A stretch of DNA of 64,000 nucleotides from Mesorhizobium sp. B2-3-4 (GTDB lineage Bacteria; Pseudomonadota; Alphaproteobacteria; Rhizobiales; Rhizobiaceae). Of this stretch, positions 17,681-27,676 are shown in pieces. The stretch is taken from positions 62,001-126,000 of the forward strand of contig NZ_VFVY01000012.1 in NCBI RefSeq assembly GCF_006442315.1. Reading direction: 5' to 3'. Made by a program: the position numbers and the translations under genes. How positions within the stretch are numbered: position 1 is the first letter of the stretch; each line of letters opens with the position of its first letter. Under the pieces are notes generated by a model that had not been told where the DNA came from, did no database searches, and saw only the letters and a program-made list of their open reading frames with translations.

Positions 17681-18523
17681 ATGACAGCGATCGTCACAAA
17701 ATCCCGTTCCGCCGGCATTCCAGAATGGCTGACCGCGCCCTTGCTCATCGGCACGATCGTCATCCTGTTCTGGCTGTTCATGACCGTATTCGCCAATCTG
17801 GTCGTGCAGTTCGATCCGCTTGAGATGGTCGCGCGTCGCCTGCAGCCGCCGAGCTGGGCGCACTGGCTGGGCACCGATGCGCTGGGCCGCGACGTGCTGG
17901 CCCGAACTCTACACGGTGCTGCGCATTCGCTGCCGATCGCGGTTCTGGTCGTCGTCTCGGCCGTCATCATCGGCTCGCTGCTCGGCGCCATTTCCGGCTT
18001 CGTCGGCGGCCTGACCGGCGCTGCGATCATGCGGCTGGTCGATATCACCCTGTCCTTCCCGCCGATGCTGCTTGCCATGGCCGTCGCGGCCTCGCTTGGG
18101 CCGGGCCTCGGCAATGCGGCCATCGCCATGGTGCTGGTCTGGTGGCCGGTCTATGCCCGCCTGATGCGGGCCCAGGTGCTGGAGGTGAAGGAGTGCGAGC
18201 ATGTCGAGGCGGCGATCGCCGCCGGCGCCAGGCCGAGCCGGGTGCTGTTCAAGCACATATTGCCGCTATGCTGGACGCCGGTGCTGATCAGCGCCACCAT
18301 GGATCTCGGCCAGGTCGTGCTGCTTGCCGCCTCGCTCTCTTTCATCGGCCTCGGCGCCACGCCGCCGACGCCTGAATGGGGCTCGATGATCTCGGACGGC
18401 GCGGTGCATTTCTACCAGTGGTGGATCGCTTTCGGCCCCGGCGTCGCCATCCTCACCATCGTGCTCGGCTTCAACTTCATCGGCGACGGCCTGCGCGATA
18501 TTCTCGATCCAAGGTCGGACTAG
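17681..18523 (+). CDS. ABC transporter permease, DppC/OppC type
   Basis: A 280-residue inner-membrane protein starting at the ATG at 17681. It has an N-terminal membrane segment (LLIGTIVILFWLFMTVFANLVV), the domain signature HWLGTDALGRDVLARTLHGAAHSL, about five further segments, and the EAA loop EHVEAAIAAGARPSRVLFKHILP that contacts the ATPases. It pairs with the DppB-type permease 5 bp upstream and is followed 3 bp later by the DppD-type ATPase. Together they form the transmembrane pore of a peptide/opine-class importer; the substrate is not readable from the permeases. Confidence 0.9.
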   Translation: MTAIVTKSRSAGIPEWLTAPLLIGTIVILFWLFMTVFANLVVQFDPLEMVARRLQPPSWAHWLGTDALGRDVLARTLHGAAHSLPIAVLVVVSAVIIGSLLGAISGFVGGLTGAAIMRLVDITLSFPPMLLAMAVAASLGPGLGNAAIAMVLVWWPVYARLMRAQVLEVKECEHVEAAIAAGARPSRVLFKHILPLCWTPVLISATMDLGQVVLLAASLSFIGLGATPPTPEWGSMISDGAVHFYQWWIAFGPGVAILTIVLGFNFIGDGLRDILDPRSD

Positions 18524-18526
18524 GCG

Positions 18527-19597
18527 ATGAGCGCACAGCTATCTTCAGCGCGCTCCGGCGCCATCGAAAAGCCAGCCGATCCGCTGCTGTCCATACGCGG
18601 CTTGCGGGTCGGGTTCCGCAAGGCCGGCAGCCAGTTCGAGGCGGTGCGCGGCATCGACCTCGACGTCGCCAAGGGCGAGGTGGTCGGCATTGTCGGCGAG
18701 TCCGGTTCGGGCAAATCGGTCGGCATGCTCGCAGCGCTTGGCCTGACATCGAAAAACGCGGTCGTCACCGGCTCGGTCCGCTTCAAGGGCGACGAACTTG
18801 TCGGCAAACCGGCGCGCGAAATGCGCAGGATCAGGGGCGCGCGCATCGCCATGATCTTCCAGGACCCGCTCTCCTCGCTCAACCCGGTGATGACGGTCGG
18901 CGCCCAGATCGCCGAGGCGGTCAGGCTGCATCAGCGCCTGACCCACAGGCAGGCCATGGCGCGCGCGGTGGAACTGCTCGCCCTGGTCGCGATCCCGCAG
19001 CCGGAGCGCCGGGTCAGCCAGTATCCGCATGAATTCTCGGGCGGCATGCGCCAGCGCGCGGTGATCGCCATGGCGGTTGCCAACGATCCCGATCTCCTGA
19101 TCGCCGACGAGCCGACCACCGCGCTCGACGTCACGGTCCAGGCGCAGATCCTGAGCGTGCTGCGCTCGTTGCAGGAACGTCTCGGCCTCGGCCTGGTGCT
19201 GATCACCCATGATCTCGGCGTCGTCGCCGGCCATGCCGACCGCGTCGCCGTCGTCTATTCCGGCCGCGTCGTCGAGCAGGCAACGGTCTCCGACCTGTTC
19301 GCCGACCCGCGCCATCCCTATACGCGCGGCCTCATCGCCTCGATCCCCAATCTGGAGGAAAGCCGCGAGCGGCTGTTCTCGATCGAGGGTTCGCCGCCGG
19401 CCCTCGGCCGTCTGCCCGGCGGCTGCGCCTTCCATCCGCGCTGCATCCATACCGAAGCCCGTTGCCGGGAACAGGACCCGCCGCTGCTCGACCTGGGTGG
19501 CCGCTTCTCCGCCTGTCATTTCGCCACGACCTTGCCGCCTTTCCACAGCGCCTCGCCGGCGTCGGCAAGTCTCGAGACTGGAAGCATAGCCCCATGA
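18527..19597 (+). CDS. ABC transporter ATP-binding protein, DppD/OppD type
   Basis: A 356-residue ATPase with Walker [10 protein letters not shown] near residue 60, the Q-loop [16 protein letters not shown], the signature FSGGMRQRA, Walker [15 protein letters not shown] and a switch His in LITHDLG. The C-terminal oligopeptide-transport extension shows GCAFHPRC and further Cys residues, which in relatives can bind an iron-sulfur cluster. It is soluble and docks on the two permeases. Its stop overlaps the start of the next ATPase by 4 bp (ATGA), indicating translational coupling. Confidence 0.92.
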   Translation: MSAQLSSARSGAIEKPADPLLSIRGLRVGFRKAGSQFEAVRGIDLDVAKGEVVGIVGESGSGKSVGMLAALGLTSKNAVVTGSVRFKGDELVGKPAREMRRIRGARIAMIFQDPLSSLNPVMTVGAQIAEAVRLHQRLTHRQAMARAVELLALVAIPQPERRVSQYPHEFSGGMRQRAVIAMAVANDPDLLIADEPTTALDVTVQAQILSVLRSLQERLGLGLVLITHDLGVVAGHADRVAVVYSGRVVEQATVSDLFADPRHPYTRGLIASIPNLEESRERLFSIEGSPPALGRLPGGCAFHPRCIHTEARCREQDPPLLDLGGRFSACHFATTLPPFHSASPASASLETGSIAP

Positions 19598-20631
19598 GCG
19601 CAGTGGCCGAACACAAGATCGAAGCGGCATCGGCCCAGACGCCGGCGCTGTCGGTCCGCCATCTCGTCAAGGATTTCCCGGTTCGTGGCGGCCTCGTCTT
19701 CGACCGCGCCGTTGACCATGTGCGGGCGGTCGCCGATGTCTCCTTCGATCTGGGCGCGGGCGAGACGCTCGGCCTCGTCGGCGAGTCCGGCTGCGGCAAG
19801 TCGACCCTCGGACGCTGCCTGATGCGGCTGATCGATCCGACCAGTGGGGAAAGCTGGTTCCGTGGCCAGAACCTTCTGGCATTGAATCACGAGGACATGC
19901 GCCAGATGCGGCGCTACATCCAGCTCGTCTTCCAGGACCCTTACGGATCGCTGCATCCGCGCATGCGCATCGCCGACAACATTGCCGAGCCGCTGCGCAT
20001 GAGCGACATGTCGAAGGCCGACCGCCGAGCGCGCGTCGCCGAACTGCTCGAATTGGTGCGGCTCAATCCGGAGCACGGCAAGCGCTATCCGCATGAGCTC
20101 TCCGGCGGCCAGCGCCAGCGTGTCGTCATCGCCCGCGCGCTCGCGCTCAACCCGCAAGTGGTGATCCTCGACGAGCCGGTCTCGGCGCTCGACGTATCGG
20201 TGCAGGCCGGGGTGCTGAACCTGCTCAAGGATATCCAGCAATCCTTCGGCACCTCCTATCTGTTCATCGCCCATGATCTTTCGGTCGTGCGCCACATCTC
20301 GCACCATGTCGCGGTGATGTATCTCGGCAAGATCGTCGAGATCGCGCCGGCGGCGGAGCTCTATTCCCGCTCGCTGCATCCCTATACGCAGGCGCTGCTG
20401 TCGGCGGTGCCGCTCGCCGACCCGCAGAAGGAGCGTAAGCGCGAACGGATCGTGCTGTCGGGCGATGTGCCGAGCCCGCTCAACCCTCCTTCCGGCTGCC
20501 GTTTCCGCACGCGCTGTTTCAAGGCGCAGGCGATCTGTGCCTCGGTCGAACCGCCGCTTGGGCCATCCGCCGACAAGCATCGCGTCGCCTGCCATTTCCC
20601 GGAACCCGTCAACGCCTTCAAGGCCGCCTGA
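19594..20631 (+). CDS. ABC transporter ATP-binding protein, DppF/OppF type
   Basis: A 345-residue ATPase starting at the ATG at 19594, inside the stop of the preceding gene. It has Walker [10 protein letters not shown], the Q-loop [13 protein letters not shown], the signature LSGGQRQRV, Walker [15 protein letters not shown] and the H-loop IAHDLS. The C-terminal oligopeptide extension carries GCRFRTRC, as in its partner. With the DppD-type subunit it forms the heterodimeric motor of the importer. The next gene, a CoA-transferase, starts 48 bp downstream on the same strand and is probably in the same transcript, linking uptake to CoA-dependent catabolism. Confidence 0.92.
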   Translation: MSAVAEHKIEAASAQTPALSVRHLVKDFPVRGGLVFDRAVDHVRAVADVSFDLGAGETLGLVGESGCGKSTLGRCLMRLIDPTSGESWFRGQNLLALNHEDMRQMRRYIQLVFQDPYGSLHPRMRIADNIAEPLRMSDMSKADRRARVAELLELVRLNPEHGKRYPHELSGGQRQRVVIARALALNPQVVILDEPVSALDVSVQAGVLNLLKDIQQSFGTSYLFIAHDLSVVRHISHHVAVMYLGKIVEIAPAAELYSRSLHPYTQALLSAVPLADPQKERKRERIVLSGDVPSPLNPPSGCRFRTRCFKAQAICASVEPPLGPSADKHRVACHFPEPVNAFKAA

Positions 20632-20679
20632 CGAGCCTGCAATGGCGGTCGCCACTTTATCCGCGAAGGAATCTCGATC

Positions 20680-21951
20680 GTGACTGAACACCATCCTGAC
20701 GATGCCGGCACGGCAAGCCGCAAGCGCCTGCCGCTCCAAGGCATCAAGGTGCTCGATCTCTCTCGCGTGCTGGCTGGCCCTTGGGCGACGATGAGCCTTG
20801 CGGATCTCGGCGCCGAGGTCTGGAAGATCGAGAACATCGATGGCGGCGACGACACAAGGGCCTGGTCGGTTCCGAGCTACAAGGGCGTCTCGACCTATTA
20901 TCTCTCCGCCAATCGCGGCAAGCAAAGCATCGCGCTCGACATGAAGAGCCCGCAAGGCTTGGCGATCGTGCGTGAACTCGCCGCCAAGGCCGATATCGTC
21001 GTCGAGAATTTTCGCGCTGGCACCGCCGATCGCCTGGGTGTCGGGTTCAAGGATCTCAGCGCGTCCAATCCGGGGCTGATCTACTGTTCCATTTCGGGCT
21101 ACGGCCAGACCGGCCCCGATGCCAACCGGCCCGGTTATGATTTCGTCATGCAGGCCGAAAGCGGCCTTATGGCCATCACCGGCGAGAGCGACGGCGAGCC
21201 GATGCGGGTCGGCGTCGCCATCACCGATGTGGTCTGCGGCATGGTTGCCACCCAGTCGATTCTGGCCGCGCTCTTTGAACGGGCGACGACCGGCGAGGGC
21301 CAGTTCCTCGACCTGGCGCTGATCGATTGCGCGCTCTCGCTGCTGATCAATGTCGGCAGCGGTTATCTCAATACCGGCCGTGAGGTGGCCCGCTACGGCA
21401 ATGCGCATCCCACTGTCGTGCCTTACCAGATATTCGAGACGTCCGATGGCCGCTTCGCGCTGGCCGTCGGCAACGACCGGCAATTCGCCGCGCTCTGCGA
21501 GAAGGTTGTGCGACTGCCGCATTTGGCGAGGGATGAACGTTTCATCAAGGCAGGCGCGCGCGCAACCAATCGTGAGGCGCTGATCCCTGAACTGGCGGCG
21601 GCCTTCAGGACCAAGACGCGCGACCATTGGATGGCGGCCTGCGCCGCGGCCAGCGTGCCTGCCGGCACGGTGAAGTCGATCCCGGAAGTCTTCGACAGTC
21701 CCAATGTCCGCGAACGCGGTCTCGTGCAGACCTTGCCGCACCCGCATCTCGGCTCCGTCGCCATGGTGCGCCCGGCGCAGGGGCTGGCCGCGCAACTGAC
21801 CGCCGACTTCACCGCGCCGCCGATGTTGGGCCAGGACACCGAGGCGGTGCTGACTGAAGTGCTCGGCTACAGCGCCGACAGCATTCGCGACCTGGTGGGC
21901 TGTGGCGCCATCGGCATCTACACGCCCGCTGCCGAACCTGTTTCCGCCTGA
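20680..21951 (+). CDS. Class III CoA-transferase (CaiB/BaiF family)
   Basis: A 423-residue protein starting at a GTG (20680), preceded by GCGAAGGA. It matches the formyl-CoA transferase/CaiB fold: [18 protein letters not shown] at the N-terminus, [17 protein letters not shown], and the catalytic Asp in [13 protein letters not shown] (Asp154). Family enzymes move CoA between acyl groups through an aspartyl-CoA anhydride. It follows the importer and precedes an aldehyde dehydrogenase by 17 bp, so it may activate the imported acid or the acid made by that dehydrogenase. Substrate pair unknown. Confidence 0.88.
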   Translation: MTEHHPDDAGTASRKRLPLQGIKVLDLSRVLAGPWATMSLADLGAEVWKIENIDGGDDTRAWSVPSYKGVSTYYLSANRGKQSIALDMKSPQGLAIVRELAAKADIVVENFRAGTADRLGVGFKDLSASNPGLIYCSISGYGQTGPDANRPGYDFVMQAESGLMAITGESDGEPMRVGVAITDVVCGMVATQSILAALFERATTGEGQFLDLALIDCALSLLINVGSGYLNTGREVARYGNAHPTVVPYQIFETSDGRFALAVGNDRQFAALCEKVVRLPHLARDERFIKAGARATNREALIPELAAAFRTKTRDHWMAACAAASVPAGTVKSIPEVFDSPNVRERGLVQTLPHPHLGSVAMVRPAQGLAAQLTADFTAPPMLGQDTEAVLTEVLGYSADSIRDLVGCGAIGIYTPAAEPVSA

Positions 21952-21968
21952 CTTTTACGGAGCCTGCC

Positions 21969-23405
21969 ATGTATCCCGACGTCCTCCTCCACATCAATGG
22001 CGCGTGGCGTCCGGCTCGCAGCGGCCGGACCATGCCCATTGTCAACCCGGCGACGGAAGCCGAGCTCGGCGCGCTCGCCCATGCAGGCACCGACGATCTC
22101 GACGAGGCGCTCGCGGCCGCAGCAAAGGGCTTCGAAACCTGGCGGCGCGTGTCGGCCTTCGATCGCTCCAAACTGATGCGCAAGGCTGCAAACCTGCTGC
22201 GTGAGCGCAACGAACACATCGCCACGCTGATGACGCTGGAACAGGGCAAGCCGATCGCGGAATCGCGCATGGAGGCCTTCGCTGCGGCCGACATCATCGA
22301 CTGGTTCGCCGAGGAGGCGCGCCGCGCCTATGGCCGCATCGTGCCGGCGCGCCTCGAAGGCGTCAGCCAGTCCGTGGTCAAGGAGCCTGTCGGCCCGGTT
22401 GCCGCCTTCACGCCATGGAACTTCCCGCTCAACCAGGCGGTGCGCAAGCTGTCGGCCGCACTTGCAGCCGGCTGTTCGATCATCGTCAAGGGTCCGGAGG
22501 AAACGCCAGCTTCGCCGGCCGAACTGGTGCGCGCCTTCGTCGATGCCGGCCTGCCCAGCGGTGTCGTGCAACTCGTCTACGGCACGCCATCCGAAATCTC
22601 TGCCTATCTCATCCCGCATCCGGTGATCCGCAAAATCTCCTTCACCGGCTCGACGCCGGTCGGCAAGCAACTGGCGTCGCTTGCCGGGCTGCACATGAAA
22701 CGCGCGACCATGGAGCTTGGCGGCCACGCGCCGGTCATCGTCCTGCCCGACGCCGATCTCGACCGCGCGGCCCGCTCCATGGTGGCGTCGAAATTCCGCA
22801 ATGCCGGCCAGATCTGCGTTGCGCCGACGCGCTTCCTCGTCGACCACGCCGTCTACGACGAGTTCGTCGGCCGCTTCGCCGAGGCGACAAGCCGGATCAA
22901 GGTCGGCGACGGCCTTGCCGAAGGTACCACTATGGGCCCGCTAGCCAATCCGCGCCGCGTCCAGGCGATGGAGGACCTGGTGCACGACGCCGTGCAGAAA
23001 GGCGCCGAACTCGTTGCCGGCGGCAAGCGCATCGGCAACTCAGGCTATTTCTTCGAGCCGACCATCCTGTCTGGCGTAGGTGTCGATGCCCGCGCCATGA
23101 ACGAGGAGCCGTTCGGTCCGCTGGCATTGATGACGCCGGTGAACGGTCTGGACGAAGCGCTCGCCGAAGCCAACCGGCTGAACTACGGCCTTGCCGCCTA
23201 TGGCTTCACCCGCTCGGCGGCGAGCGCGGCAAAAATGTCGTCTGGCATCGCCAGCGGCATGGTGTCGATCAACCATTATGGCCTGGCGCTGCCGGAGGTG
23301 CCGTTCGGCGGCATCAACGATTCCGGCAACGGCACTGAGGGCGGCGCCGACGCGCTGGAAAGCTATCTCAACGCCAAGTTCGTCTCGCACCTGCATGCGG
23401 AGTGA
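21969..23405 (+). CDS. NAD(P)-dependent semialdehyde dehydrogenase (succinate or 2-oxoglutarate semialdehyde type)
   Basis: A 478-residue aldehyde dehydrogenase with general base Glu249 (MELGGHAP) and nucleophile Cys283 ([10 protein letters not shown]), plus the cofactor stretch [21 protein letters not shown]. The region [20 protein letters not shown] resembles bacterial alpha-ketoglutarate semialdehyde dehydrogenase of the arabinose/hydroxyproline routes and succinate semialdehyde dehydrogenases. It differs clearly from the other aldehyde dehydrogenase at 4239-5678, so the two are not recent duplicates. It closes the importer/CoA-transferase operon; the following gene is convergent, 32 bp away. 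Confidence 0.85.
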   Translation: MYPDVLLHINGAWRPARSGRTMPIVNPATEAELGALAHAGTDDLDEALAAAAKGFETWRRVSAFDRSKLMRKAANLLRERNEHIATLMTLEQGKPIAESRMEAFAAADIIDWFAEEARRAYGRIVPARLEGVSQSVVKEPVGPVAAFTPWNFPLNQAVRKLSAALAAGCSIIVKGPEETPASPAELVRAFVDAGLPSGVVQLVYGTPSEISAYLIPHPVIRKISFTGSTPVGKQLASLAGLHMKRATMELGGHAPVIVLPDADLDRAARSMVASKFRNAGQICVAPTRFLVDHAVYDEFVGRFAEATSRIKVGDGLAEGTTMGPLANPRRVQAMEDLVHDAVQKGAELVAGGKRIGNSGYFFEPTILSGVGVDARAMNEEPFGPLALMTPVNGLDEALAEANRLNYGLAAYGFTRSAASAAKMSSGIASGMVSINHYGLALPEVPFGGINDSGNGTEGGADALESYLNAKFVSHLHAE

Positions 23406-23437
23406 GACGAAGCCGGCTTACTTCTGCTAGCCGCCAA

Positions 23438-24076
23438 TCACTTCTGTTGGCCATAAGTCTTGTAGCGTCCGCGAATGGCGGCGAGCTCGGTCTCGTTGAT
23501 CAGTACCGGCGTGCCAGCCCCGCGTGCCAGCAGATATTGCCGCGCCAGTGTTTCGAGCTTGACGGTGCGTATGAGCGCGGTGTCGAGATCGCCGGCGAAG
23601 GCGATCATGCCGTGATTGGCGAGCAGGCAGGCGGTGCGGTCCTTGAGCGCGACAACGGCCGCCTTGGCCAGGTCGCTTGACGCGAACAGCGCATAGTCCG
23701 AGCAGCGCACATCGTCGCCGCCGAAGCCCGCCACCATGTAGTGGAACAGCGGCAGCCCCTCGCGCAGGCAAGACAGGGCCACGCAATGGTCGGGATGGGC
23801 ATGCACCACGGCGCCGGCGTCCGGGAAGGCCTTGTAGATTTCGGCATGCATCTCCCATTCGCTCGATGGCCTGAATGGGGCGTCCCAGGACCCGTCGAGC
23901 CGCATCGGCACCATCTGCTCGGGCCGCAGGGCTTTCGTGGCAATCCCGGTCGGCGTGATCAGCATGCCGTCCGCCGTGCGCACGCTGATATTGCCGGTCG
24001 TGCCGACATTCATGCCGCTGGCGTCCAGCGTCTCGGTCGCCGCTATGAGCGCCGCGCGGGCGGTCTCGGTATCCAT
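23438..24076 (-). CDS. otnC: Class II aldolase family protein, 3-oxo-tetronate 4-phosphate decarboxylase-like
   Basis: A 212-residue class II aldolase/adducin fold protein. The zinc ligands are visible as HAHPDH and in LLANHGMI, with the acidic catalytic residue in SSEWEMHAEI. The start is set at the ATG at 24076, which overlaps the TGA of the kinase gene (TGATG); a TTG one codon upstream is the alternative. Paired with a DUF1537 kinase, such proteins act as OtnC: they decarboxylate 3-oxo-tetronate 4-phosphate to dihydroxyacetone phosphate. The usual partner dehydrogenase and OtnI isomerase are not present here. An L-fuculose-phosphate aldolase role is the alternative. Confidence 0.78.
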   Translation of the reverse strand: MDTETARAALIAATETLDASGMNVGTTGNISVRTADGMLITPTGIATKALRPEQMVPMRLDGSWDAPFRPSSEWEMHAEIYKAFPDAGAVVHAHPDHCVALSCLREGLPLFHYMVAGFGGDDVRCSDYALFASSDLAKAAVVALKDRTACLLANHGMIAFAGDLDTALIRTVKLETLARQYLLARGAGTPVLINETELAAIRGRYKTYGQQK

Positions 24077-25440
24077 CAAGATGCTTTCCCTGTGATGGTC
24101 TTAATCGGCGGCCATGCGTCGATGGCCGGCGCGATGGCGCTCGACCGTGTCATGTCTTGCAGAACATCGGCGAAGATGTCGGGACCGCCGAGCTTTCCCG
24201 ATTTCAGCATCAGCGCCAGTGGATCGTTGGACCGACCGGGGAGGTGGGCGATGGCGCGCGACAGGCCTGGCCCCTCATAGGCGCCCATGGCGATCCGGTC
24301 GATGCCGAGCGCCTTGACCACCGATCCGGCCGTTTCGCCGCCGGCAACCACGAGCCGGCGCACGCCGAGTTCGCGCACCAGTATCCCTGCGATATCGGCC
24401 AGGATTTCTTCTGCTTTCGCCGCGACCGTCTCGCGGCCATGCGCCTGTTGCAGCGCTTCGACGCTTGCCTGCGGCACCGTCGTGGCGATGGCGATCATCT
24501 TCTCGGGCAGATGCCGTTCGGCGAAGACGCGCGCCTGCGCCACCACGTCGGCGCCGGCGAAGGCGCTGGCGAGATCGATCGTAAGCAGTGGATTGCCCTG
24601 TGCGAAGCGGTCGAGCTGTTCGATGGTGCGGTCGGCCACGCTGCCGGCCAGTACCGCCGCCGGTCCGTTCACGGCCGGCAGTCCCGCTGGCACGAGGTCC
24701 TTCCTGTCGATGAGGCCATGCGCCAGCCATGCCGGCGGCAGATGTGCCGCGACCGAGGAGTTGCCGGTCATCAGCGGCAGGTCGAAGCCGGCCTCGGCGA
24801 TTGCCGCCAGGTCGCGTTCGCGGATCGTATCGGTGACCAGCAGCGTCTCGCCACGCGCGCTTTTCTCCCGCACGGCGGTGCGGATTGCTTCCGGGCCGGC
24901 ATCGACGGTGAGGTAAGGCACCAGTCCGGCCTTGCCCTTGCTTTGCGCTTGCAGCACGCGGACCAGATTGGAGTCGGTCATCGGCGTCAGCGGATCGAAG
25001 CGCTTGGGCGATTCGGCCAGCAATTGCATGCCGCCGAACATATGGCCCTGATAGACCGTGCGGCCGGTTTCGCAGAGCGCCGGCGTGAACAGCGTCACGC
25101 CACCGCCGAGCCGTTGCAGCAGCCCCTCCGCGCACGGGCCGATATTGCCGGCGGGTGTTGAATCGAACGTGGCGCAATATTTGAAGAAGATCTGCCGGGC
25201 GCCCGCTTCGACCAGGCGGTCGGCGGCTTCGAGCACCTGGCGCACCGCGTCGGCGGCGGCGATCACGCGGGTTTTGAGCAGGATCACATGCGCTGTCTTG
25301 CCCGGCAGGATCGGCGCCTCCAGCCCGACCGTGCATCCGGTTGCGACGCCGCGCGCCGCCAGCATCGAGGCGAGCTCCGTGCCGCCGGTCAGGTCGTCGG
25401 CAATGGCGCCGAACAGGAGAGGTGGCTTCGACATCGTCAT
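24076..25440 (-). CDS. otnK: Four-carbon acid sugar kinase (3-oxo-tetronate kinase, DUF1537 family)
   Basis: A 454-residue kinase starting at the ATG at 25440 (MTMSKPP; a second ATG two codons later is possible). The open frame extends further upstream, but that part overlaps the divergent promoter. The N-terminal domain begins FGAIADDLTGGTELASML, the sugar-acid binding signature. The C-terminal nucleotide-binding domain contains VVAGGETAGSVVKALG and GPGLSRAIA. Length is typical of OtnK (about 420-480). It phosphorylates 3-oxo-tetronates, and its product is used by the coupled OtnC-like protein. It is divergent from the GntR gene, with a TGATATCA palindrome between them. Confidence 0.85.
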   Translation of the reverse strand: MTMSKPPLLFGAIADDLTGGTELASMLAARGVATGCTVGLEAPILPGKTAHVILLKTRVIAAADAVRQVLEAADRLVEAGARQIFFKYCATFDSTPAGNIGPCAEGLLQRLGGGVTLFTPALCETGRTVYQGHMFGGMQLLAESPKRFDPLTPMTDSNLVRVLQAQSKGKAGLVPYLTVDAGPEAIRTAVREKSARGETLLVTDTIRERDLAAIAEAGFDLPLMTGNSSVAAHLPPAWLAHGLIDRKDLVPAGLPAVNGPAAVLAGSVADRTIEQLDRFAQGNPLLTIDLASAFAGADVVAQARVFAERHLPEKMIAIATTVPQASVEALQQAHGRETVAAKAEEILADIAGILVRELGVRRLVVAGGETAGSVVKALGIDRIAMGAYEGPGLSRAIAHLPGRSNDPLALMLKSGKLGGPDIFADVLQDMTRSSAIAPAIDAWPPIKTITGKAS

Positions 25441-25491
25441 GCGGCTCGTTTCATGCTTGTGCCCGCCCGATGCCGGTGGCCAGGCTGTTCG

Positions 25492-25499
25492 TGATATCA
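25492..25499. promoter_or_regulatory. Possible GntR binding site between otnK and the gntR gene
   Basis: TGATATCA is an 8-bp palindrome in an AT-rich patch (GTGATATCATATACAC) within otherwise GC-rich sequence, 52 bp from the otnK start and 60 bp from gntR. It shares the TGATAT core with the 10-bp palindromes at 27578 and 31523 but is two bases shorter, so equivalence is unproven. Confidence 0.4.
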
Positions 25500-25558
25500 T
25501 ATACACGGCCCGCGCGCCGTGGACGACGACGGCGCGACCGCAAGGACGGAGACTGAAT

Positions 25559-26296
25559 GTGACTGCTTCCATCGCGCCGATCGCGCGCGACAATCTGACC
25601 ACCCGCGTTTACGAAGAGCTTCGCCGCGCCATGATGGAAGGCCGGTTCTGGCCAGGCCACCGCTTCAAGATTCGCGATCTTGCCGCCAGCCTCGAAGTGT
25701 CCGAGACGCCGGTGCGCGAGGCGCTGATGCAGCTGGTGCGCGAGAAGGGCCTGGAGATGGAAGCGGGCCGCTCGATCACCGTCGCCCAGTTGTCGCTCGC
25801 CCAGTACCTGGAGCTGCGCAGCATCCGCCTGCACCTCGAAGGCATGGCGGGCGCCGCCGCGACGACGCGCATCGAGCCGCGCGAGATCGACCGTCTGGCA
25901 GTGGTGCATGAGAAGTTGATTGCCAACGAGGACAATGGCCGCTGGTTCGAAGCCGTTCGCGATAACTGGGAATTCCACCACTCGATCTACCAGGCGGCCG
26001 GCATGCCGGAACTGCTCGCCATCATCGAGGGCATCTGGCTGCGCAACGGCCCGCTGGTCAATTATCAGTATCCGCACGCCAGGCCGACCTATGACGGCCG
26101 CCATAGGCATCTCGACATCCTGGATGCGTTGCGCGCCCGCGACGAGAACGGGGTGCGCAAGGGCATCCAGCAGGACATGCTCGAAGGCGGCCGCCTGCTG
26201 GTCAAGGTGCTGGAACGATTGAACGACGGCTCGGTCACGCCCGAGGAGCTGCGCGCGGCGGCCCAGAACGGCCGCCTGGTTTCGGCGGCCGGCTGA
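25559..26296 (+). CDS. GntR family regulator, FadR/FCD type
   Basis: The start is the GTG at 25559, with AAGGACGGAG 8 bp upstream; this gives 245 residues. Upstream codons are open but overlap the divergent otnK. The winged helix covers about 12-75 (MEGRFWPGHRFKIRDLAASLEVSETPVREALMQL is the standard GntR stretch). The C-terminal FCD domain has Asp/His metal-ligand positions (NWEFHHSIYQAA, HRHLDILDALRARD). It probably represses the tetronate genes and perhaps the aminotransferase and E1 operons, whose promoters contain TGATATATCA. The ligand is likely a small carboxylic acid. Confidence 0.88.
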   Translation: MTASIAPIARDNLTTRVYEELRRAMMEGRFWPGHRFKIRDLAASLEVSETPVREALMQLVREKGLEMEAGRSITVAQLSLAQYLELRSIRLHLEGMAGAAATTRIEPREIDRLAVVHEKLIANEDNGRWFEAVRDNWEFHHSIYQAAGMPELLAIIEGIWLRNGPLVNYQYPHARPTYDGRHRHLDILDALRARDENGVRKGIQQDMLEGGRLLVKVLERLNDGSVTPEELRAAAQNGRLVSAAG

Positions 26297-26329
26297 ACGG
26301 ACTGCTTCTCCGCGCCGCATGACGCCGGC

Positions 26330-27559
26330 TCACGCCAGCTGTGCCGCCGCGGCCATGCCGGCGTCGGCCGCCTGGAGCACCAGGTCGATGTCGCGGTCGG
26401 TATGCGCGGCGCTGAGGAACATATTGTGCCTGGGGTGGAAATAGGCGCCCTCGCGCAAGGCGGCCGAGCAGAAGGCGTCGGCCTTCTTGAACTCGGCATC
26501 GCCGTCAAAGAGCACCATCGGCATTGACACCGGGCCGGTCTGGCGAAGCGACAGACCGTGCTTCTTCGCCGCCATGCCGAGACCCGTCCTCAGTTTCTCG
26601 CCGGCCGCATTCATGGCGACGATCGCCTTGGTGTCGCGCAACGTCCTGACGGTGGCGATCGCCGCCGCCATCGAGACCGCGCCATACCAGAACGATCCCG
26701 TCACATAGACCTTGGTCGCGGCTTCGCGGAAACGATCGGTGCCGGTGATGGCGGCCAGCGGATAGCCGTTGGCGATCGCCTTCGAGAAGGCGGACAGGTC
26801 CGGCCGCACGCCGAGCGGTTCCCAACTACCGCCGAGGTCGATCCGGAAGCCGGCCCTGACATCGTCGACGATCAGCGCCGCGTCGGCGGCGCTGGTGAGT
26901 TCGCGGGCGCGCCTGGCGAAGGCTGATGTCGGCAGTTCCTGGTCGCGGGCAATGTCGTGCCGGAAGGCCGTAACGACGATCGCCGCGAGGTCGTTGCCGG
27001 CCTGTTCCACGGCTGCTTCCAGACTGGCGACGTCATTGTAGTCGAAATGGATGAGATGAGCCCGGTCCTCCGCCGTGACGCCGGCGAGCGAGGGCGTGCA
27101 CCACGGCACCGCGCCATGATAGGAACCGCGCGCGACCAGCACCTTGCGCCGGCCGGTGCCGGCGCGCGCGATCGTCACGCAGGCCGTGGTGGCGTCGGTG
27201 CCGTTCTTCTGCAGCATCGCCCAGTCGGCATGGGCGACAGTCTCGACCAGCAATTCGGCGAGCTCCACCAGCACTTCGCCGGGGCCGTTCATCGCGTCGC
27301 CGAGCTTGCGCTGCCGGGCCGCCGCTTCCTCGACGACCTGATGGTGATGGCCAAGAATATTCGGTCCCCAGCTGCACATCAGGTCGACGTATTCGCGTCC
27401 GTCGACGTCCCAGACGCGGCAGCCATCGGCGCGCTCGAAGAACTGCGGATAGGCGGAGCCGAGATAGCGCGTGGCCATGTGTCCCCACATCCCGCCCGGG
27501 ATGACCGAGGCGGCGCGCTCGCGCAGCATCTGGTCCTTGGAGTTGATCAGGGAAGGCAT
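26330..27559 (-). CDS. Class III aminotransferase (glutamate-1-semialdehyde 2,1-aminomutase-like)
   Basis: A 409-residue PLP enzyme of fold type I. The Schiff-base Lys sits in LSAFSKAIANGYPLAA, the PLP-binding Asp in ALIVDDVRAGFR, and the phosphate-binding residues in KNGTDATTACVTIARAGTGR. It resembles the glutamate-1-semialdehyde mutase branch but lacks the haem-pathway context, so it is probably a catabolic omega-aminotransferase. The start at 27559 follows GGAGA. A palindrome TGATATATCA lies 19 bp upstream, at a position suited to an operator. The GntR gene is convergent, 33 bp away. Substrate unknown; an amino acid brought in by the neighbouring transporter is plausible. Confidence 0.82.
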   Translation of the reverse strand: MPSLINSKDQMLRERAASVIPGGMWGHMATRYLGSAYPQFFERADGCRVWDVDGREYVDLMCSWGPNILGHHHQVVEEAAARQRKLGDAMNGPGEVLVELAELLVETVAHADWAMLQKNGTDATTACVTIARAGTGRRKVLVARGSYHGAVPWCTPSLAGVTAEDRAHLIHFDYNDVASLEAAVEQAGNDLAAIVVTAFRHDIARDQELPTSAFARRARELTSAADAALIVDDVRAGFRIDLGGSWEPLGVRPDLSAFSKAIANGYPLAAITGTDRFREAATKVYVTGSFWYGAVSMAAAIATVRTLRDTKAIVAMNAAGEKLRTGLGMAAKKHGLSLRQTGPVSMPMVLFDGDAEFKKADAFCSAALREGAYFHPRHNMFLSAAHTDRDIDLVLQAADAGMAAAAQLA

Positions 27560-27577
27560 TGGGGCGTCTCCGCTCTT

Positions 27578-27587
27578 TGATATATCA
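27578..27587. promoter_or_regulatory. Putative GntR operator upstream of the aminotransferase
   Basis: TGATATATCA is a perfect 10-bp palindrome in an AT-rich patch, 19 bp upstream of the aminotransferase start. The same palindrome occurs at 31523-31532 before the E1 gene, and a shorter form precedes gntR. This is the usual size and composition for FadR-type GntR sites. Confidence 0.5.
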
Positions 27588-27676
27588 TATATTAGATTTG
27601 AATGTCGAAGGACCGGGATTTTCGATTTTTCCGGTGGAAAACGGGGAGGCGCGGCGCCTCCCCGTCATCTCGTCGT

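Noticed and set aside
19516-21795. Very long open frame on the reverse strand (759 codons) across the ATPase and CoA-transferase genes
   Set aside because: It lies antisense to two clear genes and has an Arg/Asp/Gly-rich composition typical of shadow frames in GC-rich DNA.
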